Assembly (NCBI GenBank): GCA_017849455.1
Contig: JAFIGX010000011.1
Coordinates: forward strand, 1 to 64,000
Source: Pseudobacter sp.
GTDB taxonomy: Bacteria; Bacteroidota; Bacteroidia; Chitinophagales; Chitinophagaceae
DNA: 64,000 nt
Reading direction: 5' to 3'
Part shown: positions 35,287 through 43,472 of the stretch, in pieces
How positions within the stretch are numbered: the stretch's first letter is position 1
How the letters are laid out: each line of letters opens with the position of its first letter
Notes under the pieces: model-generated
Seen by the model: only the letters and a program-made list of their open reading frames with translations
Told to the model about the DNA's origin: nothing
Database searches by the model: none
Position numbers and translations under genes: made by a program

Positions 35287-36636
35287 ATGAACAAAGATGC
35301 ACGCAACCAATCCGGCTCACGCCGGGACTTTGTGAAACAATCCTCTATCCTGGCCGGCGGATTGATCGCTGCCCCCCTTTTGTCGAAAGCCAATTATTTT
35401 TCCGGGGCCGATGATGTTATCAAAGTTGCCCTGGTCGGCTGCGGCGGACGCGGAACAGGCGCCGCCATGCAGGCCCTGCTTACCAAACAAAATGTGAAAC
35501 TGGTGGCGATGGCCGATGCCTTCCCCGACCGGATCGAGAAAGCCTATAAAACATTGACGGCAGCAGATACTTCCGACCTGTCGGAACGAAAGAAAAATGT
35601 AAGGGACCGTGTGGACGTCCCCGAAGAAAGAAGGTTTACAGGTTTCGATGCCTATCTGAAAGCCATACCACTGGCCGACGTAGTGATCCTTGCCACCCCT
35701 CCGGGCTTCAGGCCCGTTCACTTTGAAGAAGCGATCCGCCAGAACAAACATGTGTTCATGGAAAAACCGGTGGCCACCGATCCTGCCGGCATCCAGAAAG
35801 TACTGGCAGCCGCCGCATCCGCCAAAGCAAAAAAACTGAATGTGGTGGTTGGATTACAACGTCACTATCAAAACTCCTACCGCGAATTGTACAAGAGGAA
35901 ACACCTGATCGGGGATATCACTTCCGCACAGGCGTGGTGGAACAATGATGGCGTATGGGTGTACAAACGCAAGGAAGGACAGCCGGAGATGGAATACCAG
36001 ATGCGTAACTGGTATTATTTCGTTTGGCTTTGTGGCGACCATATCTGCGAACAGCATATCCATAATATCGATGTCATCAACTGGTTCAAGGGAGGTTATC
36101 CGGTGAAAGCACAGGGCATGGGGGGCCGCCAGGTGCGGACCGGCAAAGAGTACGGAGAGATATTCGATCACCATTATGTGGAATTCGAGTATGCCGATGG
36201 CGCCATCCTCAACAGCCAGTGCCGGCATATTCCCGGCACCATGAGCAAAGTGGATGAACTGCTGATCGGCACCAAAGGAAGAATATCCAGCCAAACGGAT
36301 TCCATCACTGACCTCAAAGGAAAAGTATTGTACCAGTTCGACAAGAAAACGGATAACAATGCTTACCAGACCGAGCACGATGAGCTCTTCGAAGCGATCG
36401 CCAAAGGAGAATACAAATTCGCTGATGCAGAGAATGGAGCGAAAAGCACCATGACCTCGATCCTCGGACGTATGGCCACTTATTCCGGACAGGTGATCGA
36501 GTGGGACAAAGCGATCAGTTCAGGATTAAGCCTGCAACCTGCATCGTACGACTGGAATGCAGCGCCACCCATATTGCCGGGCCCCGATGGTTTTTACCCG
36601 GTACCAAAACCTGGCGTTACCAAATATGGTTTTTAG
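35287..36636 (+). CDS. Gfo/Idh/MocA family oxidoreductase with Tat signal
   Basis: NAD(P)-dependent sugar or glycoside oxidoreductase exported by the Tat pathway (SRRDFVKQSSILAGGLIAAP at 11-30, with R12-R13). The Rossmann motif VALVGCGGRGTGAA is near residue 47 and the family motif EKPVA near 158. The C-terminal domain carries HIHNIDVINWFKGGYPV, typical of Bacteroidota members that oxidise glycosides to 3-keto forms; that activity is inferred. Together with the divergent TIM barrel it forms a pair often seen in periplasmic sugar oxidation. A long hairpin follows at 36676-36725. Confidence 0.9.
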   Translation: MNKDARNQSGSRRDFVKQSSILAGGLIAAPLLSKANYFSGADDVIKVALVGCGGRGTGAAMQALLTKQNVKLVAMADAFPDRIEKAYKTLTAADTSDLSERKKNVRDRVDVPEERRFTGFDAYLKAIPLADVVILATPPGFRPVHFEEAIRQNKHVFMEKPVATDPAGIQKVLAAAASAKAKKLNVVVGLQRHYQNSYRELYKRKHLIGDITSAQAWWNNDGVWVYKRKEGQPEMEYQMRNWYYFVWLCGDHICEQHIHNIDVINWFKGGYPVKAQGMGGRQVRTGKEYGEIFDHHYVEFEYADGAILNSQCRHIPGTMSKVDELLIGTKGRISSQTDSITDLKGKVLYQFDKKTDNNAYQTEHDELFEAIAKGEYKFADAENGAKSTMTSILGRMATYSGQVIEWDKAISSGLSLQPASYDWNAAPPILPGPDGFYPVPKPGVTKYGF

Positions 36637-36675
36637 GGTATAATTGTTAATGCATTTATAATATTGGGGGCACAA

Positions 36676-36725
36676 TAATGGGCCATGAAGATAAAAGCCT
36701 GGAAAAGCTGCTTCATGGCCTATTA
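36676..36725 (+). terminator. Long hairpin after the Gfo/Idh gene, likely terminator
   Basis: GGCCATGAAG (36681-36690) and CTTCATGGCC (36711-36720) are a perfect 10-bp inverted repeat, extendable by about five more pairs through a G-U (36676-36680 with 36721-36725), around a 20-base loop. There is no clear U-tract, so it is either a non-canonical terminator or an mRNA 3' stabiliser. It lies 40 bases after the stop. Confidence 0.55.
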
Positions 36726-36802
36726 CCATATTATTTAATGTTGTCCTGATCTGATTTTATATATCTTTAGCCGGAACTCGTACAATAACCCAAACAACCC
36801 AT

Positions 36803-37681
36803 TTGCAGGCTCTGATCTATTATCTGACGCTTCCCTTTATTTATTTCCTTTCGATACTGCCATTCCCCGTATTATATGGTCTATCGGATATTTTTTATTT
36901 TTTTCTATACCGTCTCGCAGGCTACCGCAAAAAAGTGGTGATCGACAATCTCCGCAAATCTTTCCCTGAAAAAAGCGAGCAGGAGATCAGGGCGATCACT
37001 AGACAGTTCTACCGGTATTTCTGCGATCTTTTCCTGGAGACTTTCAAAACCCTTACGATCAGCAAGGCATCCATGCTGAAGCATTGCAGCCTGGACCCTG
37101 CCGCTGCTGCGCTTTTCGAGCAATTGGCAGCCGACAATACCAATATTATTATCGTATTGGGGCATAAAGGCAATTGGGAATGGGCAGGCAATACTTTCAG
37201 TCTTTGCTGCCGCCATCAGCTTTATGTGATCTACCATCCACTGAGCAATAAATACTTCAACGGGCTGATCTATAGAATGCGAACAAGATTCGGTACCAGG
37301 CTGATAGCCATGAAAGATACCTTCCGCGATATGCTTCAGCACAGGAAGGAACTGTCTGCCACTGCTTTTATCGCCGACCAGACACCTTCGCCCGACAAAG
37401 CATACTGGATGACCTTCCTCAACCGTGACACACCTGTATTTCTCGGCACGGAAAAAATTGCGCAGAAAATGAAATACCCTATTGTTTATGTAGGGGTCGA
37501 AAAAATAAAACGGGGATATTATACGTTAACAGCCGATCAATTGACAACACCTCCCTATTCAACAGAGGAAGGCCATATAACCGAAGCTCATACAAAAAGA
37601 CTGGAGAAAGATATCCTCAAACAAACTGAAACCTGGCTTTGGACACATCGCCGGTGGAAGCATACACGGACCATTGTATAG
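36803..37681 (+). CDS. Lysophospholipid / Kdo2-lipid A acyltransferase (LpxL/HtrB-like)
   Basis: Inner-membrane acyltransferase of the LpxL/LpxM family that adds a secondary acyl chain to lipid A or a similar lipid. Features are an N-terminal membrane segment (ALIYYLTLPFIYFLSILPF), the pattern RxxVxxNLxxxFP in KKVVIDNLRKSFP and the catalytic H121-K-G-N-W-E126. Length 292 fits. The start is a TTG at 36803, since no ATG precedes the conserved N-terminus. It stands 26 bases before a fatty acid desaturase gene, suggesting a joint role in membrane lipid composition. Confidence 0.9.
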   Translation: MQALIYYLTLPFIYFLSILPFPVLYGLSDIFYFFLYRLAGYRKKVVIDNLRKSFPEKSEQEIRAITRQFYRYFCDLFLETFKTLTISKASMLKHCSLDPAAAALFEQLAADNTNIIIVLGHKGNWEWAGNTFSLCCRHQLYVIYHPLSNKYFNGLIYRMRTRFGTRLIAMKDTFRDMLQHRKELSATAFIADQTPSPDKAYWMTFLNRDTPVFLGTEKIAQKMKYPIVYVGVEKIKRGYYTLTADQLTTPPYSTEEGHITEAHTKRLEKDILKQTETWLWTHRRWKHTRTIV

Positions 37682-37707
37682 ATCTTTTCATCGAAAAATG
37701 AGCAATT

Positions 37708-38682
37708 ATGTTATGTGGTAAGGACCTGATTTTAGCAACGAAACCCTTTGCCAGGGAGATCCGGATTAAAAGCTGGATGCACACGCTGACAACACTTTTC
37801 CTGGTGTGTCTTGCCCTGGCGGGGACGATCCTGGGCCCCTTTCTCGCCATCCGGATCGTATGCAGTATTCTCGCTGGGTTATTATTGGTGCGTATGTTCG
37901 TGATCTATCATGATCATCAGCATCATACCATCCTTACAAAATCTTTTGTTGCTGATGGCATCATGACCGTCTTCGGCATCCTGATGCTGGCGCCTACCAG
38001 TATCTGGAAGAGATCGCATGATCATCATCATAAACACAATTCCAAATTATTCAGTGCCAGTATAGGCTCCTTCCCGATTGCCACGAAACAGAAGTTCAGG
38101 AATATGTCTGCCAAAGAAAGGTTCGGCTACCTGGCTGTCCGGCATCCTCTTACTATCGGGCTGGGCTATTTCTCCATGTTCATCGTGGGGATGTGCGTGA
38201 ATTCTTTCCTGAGCTGCCCACGCAGGCATGCCGATGCGCTGATCGCGCTCGTGCTCCATCTCGCAGGGGCCGCATCACTCATCATCTTTGCGGGCTGGCA
38301 GGTCTGGTTCTTTTTCTTTTTCCTGCCCTTCCTTATTGCCTTCGCCCTGGGCGCTTACCTGTTCTATGCGCAGCATAATTTTCCAGGTGTCACCTTCCGC
38401 TGCAATAACGAATGGGCCTATGATAAAGCCGCATTGGAATCATCCAGCTATATGGTCATGCACCCCGTGATGGCCTGGTTCACGGGCAATATAGGCTACC
38501 ACCATATCCATCACCTGAATGCAAAGATCCCTTTCTACAGGCTGCCCGAAGTGATGGAACATTTTCCCGAATTACAACAATGCAAGAAAACCTCATTACA
38601 TCCTAAAGATATACTGGCCTGCCTGCGGTTAAAGATATGGTGCCAGGATAGCGGCAGGATGATCGGCTTGCGCGAATTATAA
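37708..38682 (+). CDS. Membrane fatty acid desaturase
   Basis: Di-iron membrane desaturase or hydroxylase acting on acyl chains. The three histidine boxes are present: HDHQHH at 68-73, HDHHHKH at 104-110 and HHIHH near 265. Four or more membrane helices surround them. Oxygen-dependent, so the organism is at least partly aerobic. The first 25 residues (LCGKDLILATKPFAREIRIK) resemble the start of the beta-carotene ketolase/desaturase group, so another lipid substrate is possible. It is probably co-transcribed with the acyltransferase; the stop is only two bases from that of the convergent ABC permease. Confidence 0.9.
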   Translation: MLCGKDLILATKPFAREIRIKSWMHTLTTLFLVCLALAGTILGPFLAIRIVCSILAGLLLVRMFVIYHDHQHHTILTKSFVADGIMTVFGILMLAPTSIWKRSHDHHHKHNSKLFSASIGSFPIATKQKFRNMSAKERFGYLAVRHPLTIGLGYFSMFIVGMCVNSFLSCPRRHADALIALVLHLAGAASLIIFAGWQVWFFFFFLPFLIAFALGAYLFYAQHNFPGVTFRCNNEWAYDKAALESSSYMVMHPVMAWFTGNIGYHHIHHLNAKIPFYRLPEVMEHFPELQQCKKTSLHPKDILACLRLKIWCQDSGRMIGLREL

Positions 38683-38684
38683 GC

Positions 38685-39524
38685 TCACGATAACACATCT
38701 TTCTTTCTGAAGATATACATGGAAATCCCCAGCAGTACGCCTATATGCCCCAATAACAGGATGGCCGACCTGATCACGCTGCCATACACGATGGGCTTGT
38801 CGAAAAATCCTTTCCACCCGAGCATGTGCGAAGTGAAGAGGTAAGGTTTTATCAGGTTGAAGAATGGAAGGTCCATCGTGGTAAGAATGGTGAAGACGAT
38901 CACGATGCTCATGGTGGCGACGATGGGGCCAATGGAATTCTCTGCGAACAAAGACAGGAAGAATGACAAGGCCGCCACAGTGGTCATGGCGATGGCCGCA
39001 AATCCGAAAGCCGCAAAATAGCGCCAGAGCACATCCTTTGCCTGGATGACCACGATCTCATAACTTTTGAACACCACCAGGTCGCCCACGCCGAAGATCA
39101 GCATCGACAACAACAGGGAGAGGAATGCCATCCAGGTCAGTAACAGTAATGTATATACGGTAGTAGCCAGGAATTTACCGGTGATCAGGGCAGTACGGCT
39201 CATCGGTTTACTGATCAGGAGACGGAGGGTGCCCATATTCGCCTCACCGGCCACCATATCACCCCCGATCAGCGCGATCAGCAGGGGCACATGGATCAGC
39301 AATGTCTGGAGAATATAATAACAGGCAAAATACCCATTCATGATCCTGCCTTCGAACAGGAGATTGTCCTTGATGCTTTGCAGCATCAGCTCCACGTAGG
39401 AGTCACCATCCACATAAAGCGCCAGTTGGATCAGCAATACGATCGCTGCAATGGCGGCAAAGGCAATATAGGTACGCGGCCTTCTGAATATTTTGAACAG
39501 CTCAATTTGTAAGATCGTCCACAT
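38685..39524 (-). CDS. ABC-2 type transporter permease
   Basis: Inner-membrane permease with about six helices (TYIAFAAIAAIVLLIQLALY at the start, SAILLLGHIGVLLGISMYIF at the end) and the amphipathic N-terminus MWTILQIELFKIFRRPRTY common in ABC-2 permeases. Family residues GDMVAGEANMGTLRLLISKPMSR are conserved. Its ATG lies 23 bases inside the preceding ATPase gene, so the two subunits are translationally coupled. The substrate is unknown. Confidence 0.9.
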   Translation of the reverse strand: MWTILQIELFKIFRRPRTYIAFAAIAAIVLLIQLALYVDGDSYVELMLQSIKDNLLFEGRIMNGYFACYYILQTLLIHVPLLIALIGGDMVAGEANMGTLRLLISKPMSRTALITGKFLATTVYTLLLLTWMAFLSLLLSMLIFGVGDLVVFKSYEIVVIQAKDVLWRYFAAFGFAAIAMTTVAALSFFLSLFAENSIGPIVATMSIVIVFTILTTMDLPFFNLIKPYLFTSHMLGWKGFFDKPIVYGSVIRSAILLLGHIGVLLGISMYIFRKKDVLS

Positions 39525-40434
39525 GCCGGTTAGGAGTTGTTAGTGCCAGAAAATATGCTTCGAGTGAATGCCGGGGTTGCAGGGAAAGAATGGAAGCCCC
39601 CATTGCCACCAGGTCGGCGGTTAAAGCCGGGATCGATGATTGGTCCATTTGAAGAAGGATACGGCTTTCCCGTTGCTCACGGACCTGGGGGGCCCACCTG
39701 CTCGCCTGGAGGGCGGCCAGCGTATGCGCAGTATTGTTTACGCGGAGCTCGACCATCATCGACGAAGGGTTGAACAATTCTTTCAGGGAGCCTTCGGCGA
39801 TCTTCCGGCCTTTGTCGATAATGATCATCCGGTTGGCGATCATCTCGATCTCATTGAGCAGGTGCGATGATACCAGCACCGTTTTCCCGTAAACCCTGCT
39901 CAGGCGAAGGATCAGTTGCCGGATATCGGCAATACCCTGCGGGTCAAGGCCATTGGTGGGCTCATCGAGGATCACCAGTTTCGGATCATGCACCAGTGCA
40001 ACGGCAATGCCTAATCGCTGTTTCATACCCTGCGAATAGGTTTTCACCTTGCTATGCGCCCGGTCTTCCAACCCCACCTGTTCCAGTTGTTCCATCAGTT
40101 TTTTTTCGGTGATCCTGGTCCCGCTAAGCCTTGCAAAGAGAGAAAGATTTTCATAGGCAGTAAGATATTTGTACAGATCAGGCCGCTCGATCACGGCCCC
40201 TACCTGCTGCAGGATCCTGTGGCGATGATGCTGGATTTCCAACCCAAACAGATTGATACTGCCCGCGCTTGGTTGTACCAGTGAGAGCAACATGCGGATG
40301 GTGGTGGATTTACCGGCGCCGTTCTGCCCCAGGAACCCATACACATCGCCTTCATTCACCGTGAAAGAAATATCATTCACGGCATGGACATCATTGTAAA
40401 ATTTGCTGAGATGGGAAACCTCTATAACGGTCAT
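39502..40434 (-). CDS. ABC transporter ATP-binding protein
   Basis: ATPase subunit partner of the downstream permease. Walker A GQNGAGKSTT is near residue 40, signature YSQGMKQRLG near 135 and Walker B LVILDEPTNGLDPQG near 155, with the switch histidine in VSSHLL. The C-terminal 90 residues are the extra domain found in ABC-2 exporters of the CcmA/NatA type. The frame is open to 40545, but the ATG at 40434 (MTVIEVSHLSKFY) is the standard start. The minus-strand region upstream is AT-rich with no good -7 box found. Confidence 0.93.
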   Translation of the reverse strand: MTVIEVSHLSKFYNDVHAVNDISFTVNEGDVYGFLGQNGAGKSTTIRMLLSLVQPSAGSINLFGLEIQHHRHRILQQVGAVIERPDLYKYLTAYENLSLFARLSGTRITEKKLMEQLEQVGLEDRAHSKVKTYSQGMKQRLGIAVALVHDPKLVILDEPTNGLDPQGIADIRQLILRLSRVYGKTVLVSSHLLNEIEMIANRMIIIDKGRKIAEGSLKELFNPSSMMVELRVNNTAHTLAALQASRWAPQVREQRESRILLQMDQSSIPALTADLVAMGASILSLQPRHSLEAYFLALTTPNRHVDDLTN

Positions 40435-40570
40435 GAATGATGATTGATACTGTACCCTAAAATTAGGTACTTGATCCGGAATATTTTGCCTGTAAAAGTT
40501 ATTTATATTGACCTGATCCACAATACCTATATAGACTGAGGTCAATTCATCCTATTTTTTTCCCCCAATA

Positions 40571-40602
40571 CTTGCATAATCTAAAGGTGTAGAGTATATT
40601 TG
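40571..40602 (+). promoter_or_regulatory. Strong consensus promoter with long leader before a T9SS gene
   Basis: CTTG (40571-40574), a 20-base spacer and TATATTTG (40595-40602) match the Bacteroidota promoter well. The next gene on this strand starts at 40875, so the transcript would have a leader of about 265 bases. The leader contains a perfect 8-bp inverted repeat (40637-40658). The rest of the 440-base gap 40435-40874 holds no gene I can support. Confidence 0.65.
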
Positions 40603-40636
40603 CCTTGATTCTACAATTCCTCTGATAATCCACCTT

Positions 40637-40658
40637 TGTAAGATGTAGAGATCTTACA
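40637..40658 (+). repeat. Inverted repeat in the leader of the T9SS gene
   Basis: TGTAAGAT (40637-40644) and ATCTTACA (40651-40658) pair perfectly with a six-base loop. It lies about 30 bases after the promoter start site and could be an operator or an RNA hairpin in the leader. Confidence 0.5.
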
Positions 40659-40874
40659 GCCAATTTCCAAAAAGTTTTAATGACACCTTGGTTGACCGCA
40701 ATGGTTAACGATCTTTTCCAATAGCTATGTTAGCTCAGGGCAGGCGCATGTCTGTGCTGCTGATGCCTCCCTTTGTCTAATAGTATTGTATCGTATTCTT
40801 TTCCTTTGAATGCCCCGATGAATTCAGTTATTCATTCGTGCTCACAGTTATTCAAAACCCTGAAATCTTCAAAA

Positions 40875-42320
40875 ATGAAACGGAATTTTACACTATTGCT
40901 TTCCGCATGGATGTTTTGTGCTGCCGGGGCCAATGCACAAACCTCCGACAACTTCAACTCCCGCCCTGGGGCGGACATTCCCCACGTTAAAGGATTTTTA
41001 CAAGGCCAATGCTGGAAGTTCACGGATTTCGATACCAATAATGATGGCTGGGCGCCCGGTATCGAAGGTGATGGGGCCATGGTTTCAGGGCCCAGCGCCA
41101 GCGCTACTCAAAGCACAGGGATCTATACCCCGGTGCTGGATATTGCCGGTGAGCTGACAGTCAGGTTCAAATACAAATTCAATACACCGCTCGGAAATGG
41201 TGAGCGCAGGTGGTTCAAAATATACCTCACCGATGCCGATAATAATATTTTCGGCGTCTACCTCGACAGTGTAGAAGTTACCAACATCAATACTTCTACC
41301 GTTTATCAATACAATAAATCATGGAATTTCCCGGATATCGGTACCGGTGCATTCAAAGTGTATGTGAATTTCCAGGGTATCGGCGGCAGCACCCGCATCG
41401 GCATCGATGAGTTTTGGGTTTCTCCGAGAAAAAAATATAACAGCGGCTGCAATTCCGCTCCCATCGCAGTACCTGACGTGTTCACAGGGACCAATACACG
41501 CACCGCTTCCGGCAGGGTAACGCTCAACGACCGTGATCCGGATGGTGAGATCTTCTTTGCCGAACTGGTGACCGGTTCTCCCAATGGCCAGGTGGTATTG
41601 TATTCCAATGGTCAGTTCACCTTCGCGCCTAATCCGGGCTGGACAGGCACCACCACTTCTTTCACTTATAAGATCTGCGATAATGGTTCTCCCATCCTTT
41701 GCTCGGAAACCGTTACCGTGACCCTCAATTTCCCAGGTGGGGGCCCGCTGCCGGTAAGCCTGATCGATTTCAAAGGATTGTACAAAGACAATGGGGAAGT
41801 GGAACTGAGCTGGATAACCACTTTCGAACAGAACAGCGACCGCTTCGAAGTGCTGAGGAGCTTTGATGGTTCGGACTGGATCATTGCCGGTAAACTGCCC
41901 GCCGCAGGTACATCCAGTGATAAGAAATCCTATTCATTCATCGATGATGTAGGCCGCTCGGTAACCAAAAAAGACCTGTACTATCAATTACGCCAATTGG
42001 ATAAGGACGGCCGCTCTTACCTGAGCAAGATCCTGGTAGTGCGCGTTTACAATACCCGTTCCCTGAAGATGGTGAGCGTTACACCCAACCCGGTCAAGAG
42101 TGATATTTCCGTTAACGTTCAATTGAACGAGCCTTCTTATGTTGTGATGAAAGTGCTGAACACGAGCGGATCTGAAATGATGCGCAAATCGAGCAAGGCA
42201 GGGGCAGGGGCCAATACCTTCATAGTAGACGGCAGCAGTAATTTACGCCCAGGCATGTACCTGCTCGAAGTAACGATCAACAGTAAGGAAAGAATGATCG
42301 TGAAGTTGCTGAAAGAATAA
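40875..42320 (+). CDS. Secreted T9SS protein with cadherin/Big-like domain
   Basis: 481-residue exported protein. Signal peptide MKRNFTLLLSAWMFCAAGANAQ, then a jelly-roll-like domain (WKFTDFDTNNDGWAP ... GIDEFWV), an Ig/cadherin-like domain (NSAPIAVPDVFTG ... FTYKICDNGSP), a FnIII-like module starting LPVSLIDFKGLYKDNGEVEL, and a type A sorting domain at the C-terminus (VTPNPVKSDISVNVQL ... RPGMYLLEV). No enzyme motif. The ATG at 40875 is chosen because it starts the signal peptide; in-frame upstream starts lack one. A terminator follows at 42351-42398. Confidence 0.88.
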   Translation: MKRNFTLLLSAWMFCAAGANAQTSDNFNSRPGADIPHVKGFLQGQCWKFTDFDTNNDGWAPGIEGDGAMVSGPSASATQSTGIYTPVLDIAGELTVRFKYKFNTPLGNGERRWFKIYLTDADNNIFGVYLDSVEVTNINTSTVYQYNKSWNFPDIGTGAFKVYVNFQGIGGSTRIGIDEFWVSPRKKYNSGCNSAPIAVPDVFTGTNTRTASGRVTLNDRDPDGEIFFAELVTGSPNGQVVLYSNGQFTFAPNPGWTGTTTSFTYKICDNGSPILCSETVTVTLNFPGGGPLPVSLIDFKGLYKDNGEVELSWITTFEQNSDRFEVLRSFDGSDWIIAGKLPAAGTSSDKKSYSFIDDVGRSVTKKDLYYQLRQLDKDGRSYLSKILVVRVYNTRSLKMVSVTPNPVKSDISVNVQLNEPSYVVMKVLNTSGSEMMRKSSKAGAGANTFIVDGSSNLRPGMYLLEVTINSKERMIVKLLKE

Positions 42321-42350
42321 GTTTTTAAGGTTTCATAGAGGTAATGAAGT

Positions 42351-42398
42351 TTCCCCCCGTCCAGGTTTAGAGCTCTGCGGATTGGGGGGACTTTTTTT
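42351..42398 (+). terminator. Rho-independent terminator after the T9SS gene
   Basis: TCCCCCC (42352-42358) pairs with GGGGGGA (42384-42390) and is followed by CTTTTTTT. It lies 31 bases after the stop at 42320 and before the convergent wHTH gene. Confidence 0.88.
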
Positions 42399-42457
42399 GT
42401 CTGAACCGGGATAAATGGGATGTTTGGAATAAGCGGGATAGATCGCTCCGGATTCGG

Positions 42458-42778
42458 TTATCTCGGGCCAAGATATGATTGAAGGTTCTTTACGTATTGT
42501 TCAAATGCTTTGATGCCTCTGGCAGTGATCCTGCAAATGGTTTGCGGGTAGTTGTCCTTGAAATGTTTTACCACTTCGATATACCCGGCCTCTTTCAGCT
42601 TGCTGATCTGCACACTGAGATTGCCGGCCGTGGCATTGGTCTTGTCTTTGATAAAAGTAAACTCCGCCTCTCGTACACTGATGAGCAGCGACATGACAGC
42701 CAATCGTAACTGTGAATGCAAAATCGGATCTAAGTCTTTAAATTCCATGACGAATGAATTCTTCTGTGTGCTTGTCAT
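42458..42778 (-). CDS. Winged-helix transcriptional regulator (PF13601-like)
   Basis: 106-residue DNA-binding protein. The helix-turn-helix is FTFIKDKTNATAGNLSVQIS with recognition helix NLSVQISKLKEAGYI and wing VVKHFKDNYPQTICRIT, fitting the winged-helix family HTH_34 (PF13601), relatives of MarR and ArsR regulators. There is no ligand domain, so signalling must come from partners. It is the last gene of a four-gene operon; its ATG overlaps the stop of the membrane-protein gene by one base (TGATG). The palindrome in front of the operon (46443-46461) is its most likely operator, by inference. Confidence 0.82.
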   Translation of the reverse strand: MTSTQKNSFVMEFKDLDPILHSQLRLAVMSLLISVREAEFTFIKDKTNATAGNLSVQISKLKEAGYIEVVKHFKDNYPQTICRITARGIKAFEQYVKNLQSYLGPR

Positions 42779-43374
42779 CAGGCGTTTTCCTTCCTGTACC
42801 TCGATCTTAAAATATAACCGGGAATGATCCAGGCAAGAACAACGCCAAAGGAAAGCATCAATATCTGATAATCATAGGGAAGAAATGCTGCTGCTAAGGA
42901 AAGCGCCCAACAGGCTATACCACCGGCTTTCAGCGGTTTGAACTTCAATATCACCCCGGATAAAAAGGTAGGCATACCGTATAATGCCAGGAACCCCGGA
43001 TTCAGGAATTTATAATACTCCCCTCCCATGATCTGCCCGAATAAAAAGGCGAAAAGGAACATCAGTATCACGAACGTGATCCATACATAACCCAGGATAT
43101 CATCCGTGTAGGTATGCACTTTCTTTCTTTTTTCCCGGCGGGAAATATAAATAGCCTGGTAGATCACTACCACCCAGGTAACTGTCCACACGATATAATG
43201 GTATGGATACCGGAAAAAGTGCAGCAATACGAATTGGGAAAGGCTGCAGATCAGGATCGTCCATCCCCAAATTAAATACAGGTGACCGTTCTCACTGAAC
43301 TTGTTCTTGGCTTTGTTGATCATCGAGTGAATGATCTCGAGGCTTTCCACCTGTGATATGGCCTGCTCGTTCAT
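42778..43374 (-). CDS. Polytopic membrane protein of the receptor/wHTH operon
   Basis: 198 residues with five or six membrane helices (LYLIWGWTILICSLSQFVLL, IVWTVTWVVVIYQAIYI, ILGYVWITFVILMFLFAFLF, LALYGMPTFLSGVIL, ILMLSFGVVLAWIIPGYIL) and a short cytosolic N-terminus MNEQAISQVESLEIIHSMIN. I do not recognise a named family; proteins like this sit next to small winged-helix regulators in Bacteroidota and may control them. It is translationally coupled to the regulator gene and lies 98 bases after the TPR-like gene, with a strong hairpin in between. Confidence 0.78.
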   Translation of the reverse strand: MNEQAISQVESLEIIHSMINKAKNKFSENGHLYLIWGWTILICSLSQFVLLHFFRYPYHYIVWTVTWVVVIYQAIYISRREKRKKVHTYTDDILGYVWITFVILMFLFAFLFGQIMGGEYYKFLNPGFLALYGMPTFLSGVILKFKPLKAGGIACWALSLAAAFLPYDYQILMLSFGVVLAWIIPGYILRSRYRKENA

Positions 43375-43424
43375 AATTGGAAATGCTTTGGTCTTGGTTG
43401 GAAATGTTGGAAGTCATCGATACA

Positions 43425-43465
43425 ATGGCGCATGCCCCGGCGGAAAAGACCGGGGCAGTTGCCAT
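43425..43465 (-). other. Intercistronic hairpin inside the receptor operon
   Basis: TGCCCCGG (43433-43440) pairs perfectly with CCGGGGCA (43450-43457), and an outer stem ATGGC / GCCAT (43425-43429, 43461-43465) extends it. It lies just after the TPR-like gene. No U-tract follows on the transcribed (minus) strand, so it is more likely an RNA-processing or stability element, or a weak attenuator, than a terminator. Confidence 0.6.
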
Positions 43466-43472
43466 AAAAATT

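Noticed and set aside
40728..40775. tRNA-like words (TTAGCTCAGGGCAGGCGC)
   Set aside because: No acceptor stem, anticodon arm or T-loop GGTTCRA can be fitted around it.
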